Shown here: one piece after another, positions 7,550 through 10,997 of the stretch | Numbering within the stretch: the stretch's first letter is position 1 | Layout of the letters: each line of letters starts with the position of its first letter | Source of the DNA: an uncultured Treponema sp. | Lineage (GTDB): Bacteria > Spirochaetota > Spirochaetia > Treponematales > Treponemataceae | Assembly: GCA_946538875.1 (NCBI GenBank) | Contig: CAMNHD010000027.1 | Span: forward strand, 1-10,997 | DNA: 10,997 nt | Reading direction: 5' to 3' | Position numbers and translations under genes: made by a program | Notes under the pieces: model-generated | Seen by the model: only the letters and a program-made list of their open reading frames with translations | Told to the model about the DNA's origin: nothing | The model's database searches: none

Positions 7550-8563
7550 TTACGGAAGCGGCATGAGTTCGATAATCTTCGCAATCAAATCGTCAGTGGT
7601 GACGGAATCAGCGGCAGCCTCGTAGTTGAGCACAAGACGGTGGCGCAGAACCGCAGGAGCCATAGCCTGAACATCTTCCGGCAGAACAAAGCTTCTTCCC
7701 GCAAACAGAGCCGCAACCTTGGCACAGCGCAGCAGGGCGATACCGGCACGCGGAGACGCACCAAAAGAAATGTAATGCAGAATGTCATTCTTGTTCTTGG
7801 CCGCAGCAGAAGACCTCTTTTCGTTGGTTCTTACAGCAGACTCCGGACGGGTGACACTCACGATGGAAACAATATAGCTCACAATCTTGTCGTCAGCAGT
7901 AATCGCCTCGACAGCACGGCGGCACTTTTCCAGTGCATAGGGAGAGAACACCTGCTCAACCGGATGCAGAAGAGCCTTTCCGTTGGACTTTACAATCTGC
8001 ATCTCCTCCTCAGGGGTAGGATAAGGCACAATCAGCTTGAGCAGAAAACGGTCCAGCTCAGCCTCAGGCAGATTGAACGTACCCTCCTGCTCGATAGGGT
8101 TCTGGGTAGCAAGCACAAAGAACGGCTCCGGCAGCTGGTAAGAAGTCTCGCCCAGAGTCACCTGATGCTCGGCCATAGCCTCAAGCAGCGCAGACTGAAC
8201 CTTTGCAGGCGCACGGTTGATTTCGTCGGCAAGCACCACATTTGAAAATACAGGACCACGCCTTACAGCAAATTTTCCAAGAGCCTGCTGATAAATCAAA
8301 GTACCGGTAACATCCGCCGGCAGCAGATCAGGAGTAAACTGAATGCGCTTGTAGTCAAGTCCGGAGATTTCCGCAAAAGTCCGCACGGCAAGAGTCTTGG
8401 CAAGACCAGGCACACCCTCAAGCAAAACATGCCCCCCCGCAATAACCGCAGTCAAAATTCCGTCAACAAGTTCCTTCTGCCCCACAAGCCTTTTGGCAGC
8501 CTCAGCGCGGCACCTCTGAATATACTGGGCACACTCGTCCAATTCAACCTTTGTGATTTCCAT
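7550..8563 (-). CDS. MoxR-family AAA+ ATPase
   Basis: A 337-residue protein, the usual size for MoxR. It has Walker A GVPGLAKT (50-57), Walker B VVLADE (109-114), sensor 1 ATQNP (152-156), the arginine-finger region EAELDRF (167-173) and the sensor 2 motif GASPRAG in the C-terminal lid. MoxR proteins form ATP-driven oligomers that act as chaperones, typically for VWA-domain proteins encoded next door; here the likely clients are the DUF58 protein, BatA and BatB. It is the first gene of the minus-strand operon. The ATG at 8563 has AAGGAC seven bases upstream, and a TATAAT element lies about 37 bases upstream. Confidence 0.96.
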   Translation of the reverse strand: MEITKVELDECAQYIQRCRAEAAKRLVGQKELVDGILTAVIAGGHVLLEGVPGLAKTLAVRTFAEISGLDYKRIQFTPDLLPADVTGTLIYQQALGKFAVRRGPVFSNVVLADEINRAPAKVQSALLEAMAEHQVTLGETSYQLPEPFFVLATQNPIEQEGTFNLPEAELDRFLLKLIVPYPTPEEEMQIVKSNGKALLHPVEQVFSPYALEKCRRAVEAITADDKIVSYIVSIVSVTRPESAVRTNEKRSSAAAKNKNDILHYISFGASPRAGIALLRCAKVAALFAGRSFVLPEDVQAMAPAVLRHRLVLNYEAAADSVTTDDLIAKIIELMPLP

Positions 8564-8599
8564 AGATAAAGTCCTTAAAAAATAACAAACATTTTTTCT

Positions 8600-8605
8600 A
8601 TTATA
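8600..8605 (-). promoter_or_regulatory. Putative -10 element for the moxR/bat operon
   Basis: On the minus strand this reads TATAAT, a perfect sigma-70-type -10 box in a very AT-rich stretch (about 23 percent GC over 8581-8640). With initiation about seven bases downstream, the moxR leader would be about 30 bases. At 17-bp spacing the -35 candidate is only TAGAAT, a poor match, so the promoter may need an activator or be of modest strength. Confidence 0.55.
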
Positions 8606-8644
8606 TCGAATTTCCCGTTAATATTCTATACATCTGCAAAAACA

Positions 8645-8870
8645 ATTGCAAAGCGGCGGAACGGAGCTGACCGGCAGCCCCTTTGTGGTTGACTTTGCGG
8701 CGTCCTTGAATTCCATCACATGCAGCGCTCCCCAAAGCCCCAACTTAACCACCCACCGGCGTTCCGCCCTTCGCTGAACGCTCATACCTGTGCCGGCGCC
8801 TGCTGCCCCGCCACAGGTACTCCGGGGCTCCATGCCGGGCCGTAACACATTGATAGAACACCCATAGCCA
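8645..8870. other. GC-rich intergenic island with inverted repeats
   Basis: By 60-base blocks, GC is about 58, 58, 68 and 53 percent across 8641-8880, against about 23 percent just left and 27 percent just right. It contains three inverted repeats: 8655-8663 with 8760-8768 (9 bp, GGCGGAACG), 8785-8792 with 8812-8819 (8 bp, TACCTGTG), and 8805-8810 with 8823-8828 (6 bp, GCCCCG). The last two share bases, so only one can form at a time. A minus-strand frame of 95 codons crosses it (8618-8905), but it has no ribosome-binding site, begins inside the aminotransferase -35 box and is rich in Cys, so I do not call it a gene. It could be an interspersed repeat, a gene remnant or a structured RNA. Confidence 0.5.
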
Positions 8871-8898
8871 CAGAATTGTATAAATATACAAAACATTC

Positions 8899-8927
8899 TT
8901 GACATTTATGCAGTTTTTCACAATACT
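8899..8927 (+). promoter_or_regulatory. Promoter of the aminotransferase gene, leaderless arrangement
   Basis: A perfect -35 box TTGACA (8899-8904), a 17-bp spacer and an AATACT -10 box (8922-8927, four of six consensus bases). The ATG is at 8937, only ten bases after the -10 box starts its downstream flank, so transcription would begin at about 8934-8935 and leave a leader of roughly two or three bases. No Shine-Dalgarno sequence is visible before the ATG, which fits leaderless translation. Confidence 0.65.
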
Positions 8928-8936
8928 AAAAGCACC

Positions 8937-10232
8937 ATGATTACACCATTAGCAAAAGAATTAAATGATGCACTTCAAGGCACAACTGCCGGTGCACTGC
9001 TTTCCGACGTGGGAACACGCCTGTATTTTCCAAAGGGAATCATAGCCCAGAGCGGCGAAGCCAAAAAACTCGGCAAAACCGCCAACGGAACCATCGGCAT
9101 GACCGTCATCAACGGTACCCCGGTTACGCTCAAGTCAATACAGGATCTGGTTCCTTCACTGACAACCCGCGAACTGGTTGCCTATGCCCCAACCGCCGGA
9201 AACCCCGACTTGCGTGCACTCTGGAAAGAGGCAATCATCCGCAAGAATCCTTTGCTTAAGGGCAAGAGTTTTTCTCTCCCGGTACTTGTACCCGGTCTCA
9301 CAGCAGGAATCTCATATCTGGCAGACCTCTTCCTGGACGAGACAAAGCCGCTTGTTGCCGCCGACCCTTCATGGGACAATTACGTTCTTATCGCTTCGGC
9401 AAGACGCAATGCACAGTTCATCCAGTTCCCCATGTTCAAGGACGGAGCATTCAATATCGCAGGTCTTGAGGCGACACTCCGCGAACAGGCAAAATCCGGT
9501 TCCGTACGCGTGCTGCTGAACTTCCCTCAGAACCCGTCAGGATACAGCCCCACTTCTGCCGAGGCACAGAAGCTGGTAAGCATCATCAAGGAACTTGCAG
9601 ACAACGGCACAAAGGTTATGGTATGGTGCGACGATGCATATTTCGGTCTGGCTTACGAAGACGATGTGGAGCGCCAGTCACTCTTTGCATACCTTGCAGA
9701 TCTCAGCCCGAATGTCCTTGCCGCCAAGATTGACGGTCCGACCAAAGAGGACTTTGTCTGGGGATTCAGGGCAGGATTCATCACCTTTGCCAGCAAGGGA
9801 ATGACAGAAGACCAGTATGATGCTCTTGTAAAAAAGCTCATGGGTGCAATCCGCTCATCAGTCTCATGCTCCTCGACACCGCCGCAGACAATTCTGCTCA
9901 AGGCATTCCAGAATCCTGACACAGAGTCACAGAAGGCCGAGTACCGCAAAGTCCTGGAAAAGAGATACAGACTCGTAAAAGACTTTGTGAACTCGCACCA
10001 GAGCAAGGCACTGGAAGTCCTTCCGTTCAACTCCGGCTACTTCATGGCATTCCATACAATAGGCGTGGATGCAGAGCAGCTCAGGCAGACACTTCTGAAC
10101 GAACAGGGAATCGGCACAATATCAATTGACAGTCATACCCTTCGTGTGGCATTCTCTAGTCTTGATGAAGACAAGATTAATATTGTGTACCAAGCAATTT
10201 ACAAGACCGCAGATGCCCTTGCTGATGCGTAA
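8937..10232 (+). CDS. PLP-dependent aminotransferase, class I/II (fold type I)
   Basis: A 431-residue protein. Fold type I landmarks appear in order: YAPTAGNPDLR (83-93), NPSG (199-202, family NPxG), DDAY (232-235, with D232 expected to contact the PLP ring nitrogen), K270 as the likely Schiff-base lysine in GPTKEDFVWGFRAG with G276 and R278 at the usual spacing, and R403 (LRVAF) as the likely substrate-carboxylate arginine. It should transfer amino groups between an amino acid and a 2-oxo acid in the cytoplasm; the substrate cannot be read from the sequence. The residue before the lysine is Thr rather than the common Ser. ATG 8937 is the only plausible start; the frame upstream has no other usual start codon near it. 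The stop overlaps the next gene by 8 bp. Confidence 0.93.
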   Translation: MITPLAKELNDALQGTTAGALLSDVGTRLYFPKGIIAQSGEAKKLGKTANGTIGMTVINGTPVTLKSIQDLVPSLTTRELVAYAPTAGNPDLRALWKEAIIRKNPLLKGKSFSLPVLVPGLTAGISYLADLFLDETKPLVAADPSWDNYVLIASARRNAQFIQFPMFKDGAFNIAGLEATLREQAKSGSVRVLLNFPQNPSGYSPTSAEAQKLVSIIKELADNGTKVMVWCDDAYFGLAYEDDVERQSLFAYLADLSPNVLAAKIDGPTKEDFVWGFRAGFITFASKGMTEDQYDALVKKLMGAIRSSVSCSSTPPQTILLKAFQNPDTESQKAEYRKVLEKRYRLVKDFVNSHQSKALEVLPFNSGYFMAFHTIGVDAEQLRQTLLNEQGIGTISIDSHTLRVAFSSLDEDKINIVYQAIYKTADALADA

Positions 10233-10997
10233 GATTCTAACTGGGGCGGCAGGACTTCTTTCCGCCGCCGCAGTAGCATTCATATCTCTTGCAACAGTTT
10301 CATGCTCCAGGAGCGTGACGGAAAACCCAGTGATAATCTGGACCGACCGTCCGGAATTTGTCTCCTACGTGGAACTGTTCAACTCAACCCACACAAATTC
10401 AAAGGCAGTGGTTGTCTACAAGGAATCCCCAGCCCGCTCGCTGCCACCCCGGAGGGACGAGCTCCAGCCGGACATTGTGACCGGTTCATGGCTCAAGAGC
10501 TCAATCACGCGCAGGTACTTTTCACCGCTGGACTACCTTTTTTCCGACCAGCAGATTTCAAAGGCTTCATACTATCCGCAGCTCATAGACTACGGCGTAA
10601 TCAACGAAAAGCAGTATCTTCTACCTGTAAGCTTCAACCTGCCCGCAATAGTCCTTGACAAAAGCAACGAAACCACACTCCAGGACACACACCTGATTAC
10701 CCTTGACGAAATCCAGAAACTGTCCAAGGCTTTCAACAAGACAAACAAATCAGGCACTTTCACACAAATGGGGTATGCTCCCTCATGGGATTCAGACTTC
10801 CTGTACCTCACCTCAAGGCTCACAGGGGCCTCCTACCGCGAAAAAGGCAACGGCTTCACATGGGACATCTACGCCCTTGAGCAGGACATCATTGCCCTGA
10901 AGGACTGGACCGCCACCGCAAACGGCGGCACAACCACCGAGCAGAACTTCCAGTTCAAATATCTTTACATGCCAAAATACAGGCAGCTGTCAAAAGG
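10225..10997 (+). CDS. ABC-type extracellular solute-binding lipoprotein, 3' end outside the window
   Basis: The frame stays open from the ATG at 10225 to the window end, giving 257 codons. It begins with a lipoprotein signal: MRK, a hydrophobic core (4-25), then TVSC with Cys27 as the lipidation site. The -3 position is Thr instead of Leu, a relaxation common among spirochaete lipoproteins. The mature part opens with VIIWTDRPEFVSYVELFN, then DIVTGSW and KQYLLPVSFNLPAIV, a pattern typical of sugar or oligosaccharide binding components of ABC importers. The ligand is unknown, and the permease and ATPase genes would be beyond the window or elsewhere. The start overlaps the aminotransferase stop (ATGCGTAA), suggesting translational coupling; no strong ribosome-binding site is visible. 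An alternative in-frame ATG at 10213 would add four residues. Confidence 0.85.
   Translation, partial: MRKILTGAAGLLSAAAVAFISLATVSCSRSVTENPVIIWTDRPEFVSYVELFNSTHTNSKAVVVYKESPARSLPPRRDELQPDIVTGSWLKSSITRRYFSPLDYLFSDQQISKASYYPQLIDYGVINEKQYLLPVSFNLPAIVLDKSNETTLQDTHLITLDEIQKLSKAFNKTNKSGTFTQMGYAPSWDSDFLYLTSRLTGASYREKGNGFTWDIYALEQDIIALKDWTATANGGTTTEQNFQFKYLYMPKYRQLSK

Noticed and set aside
7193..8245. Long plus-strand open frame (350 codons) opposite moxR and DUF58
   Set aside because: The frame is basic and low in recognisable structure, and lies antisense to the unmistakable MoxR and DUF58 motifs. It is a shadow.
8785..8828. Overlapping hairpins resembling a riboswitch or attenuator
   Set aside because: They lie outside both predicted transcripts, no T-run follows on either strand, and no known riboswitch core was recognised. 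They are reported only as part of the island.
8618..8905. A 95-codon minus-strand frame across the GC island
   Set aside because: It has no ribosome-binding site, an odd Cys-rich composition and a start inside the aminotransferase -35 box. It is kept only as a possible gene remnant or repeat within the island feature.
1..10997. CRISPR arrays, insertion sequences, tRNA or rRNA genes
   Set aside because: No regularly spaced repeats, transposase motifs or tRNA-like cloverleaf sequences were seen on either strand by eye.

Overview
The window looks like a spirochaete chromosome, most likely a Treponema of moderate GC content. This is inferred from gene content and order and from protein style; no 16S or other taxonomic marker is present. 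The main content is a minus-strand operon of the MoxR/Bat (von Willebrand A, VWA) type in a gene order known from spirochaetes.

Layout. At the left edge lies infA (IF-1) on the plus strand. It converges on the tail of the long minus-strand operon, with a candidate terminator hairpin between them. Reading the operon in its own direction, from about 8563 down to 311, it contains: a MoxR AAA+ ATPase; a DUF58 protein; an exported single-pass protein of unknown function; BatA (VWA, membrane); a BatB VWA protein fused to a BatC-like TPR region; a BatD-like protein with a C-terminal SH3-like domain; an Smr-domain protein; and a membrane-associated J-domain protein. The first six genes are packed with overlaps (1, 14, 4 and 49 bp) or a 12-bp gap. 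Smr follows after 11 bp and the J-protein after 69 bp, so the J-protein may also have its own promoter.

A 373-bp divergent intergenic region (8564-8936) separates this operon from plus-strand genes. AT-rich ends carry a plausible promoter for each direction. Between them is a sharply bounded GC-rich island (about 8645-8870) with several inverted repeats, which neither promoter would transcribe into its neighbouring gene.

The right side holds a PLP-dependent aminotransferase, whose near-consensus promoter sits so close to the ATG that the mRNA should be leaderless or nearly so. It overlaps by 8 bp a lipoprotein of the ABC extracellular solute-binding type, which runs off the end of the window.

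How the parts work together. In this family MoxR is thought to act as an AAA+ chaperone on VWA-domain partners. BatA and BatB present VWA domains outside the inner membrane, the TPR and SH3-like parts offer protein- or wall-binding surfaces, and DUF58 is a soluble VWA-like partner. The physiological role of Bat proteins is unsettled. The window does not show a wholly new system. The most notable points are the BatB-TPR fusion with a lipoprotein-like signal buried inside it, the SH3 domain on BatD, the GC island and the leaderless aminotransferase promoter.
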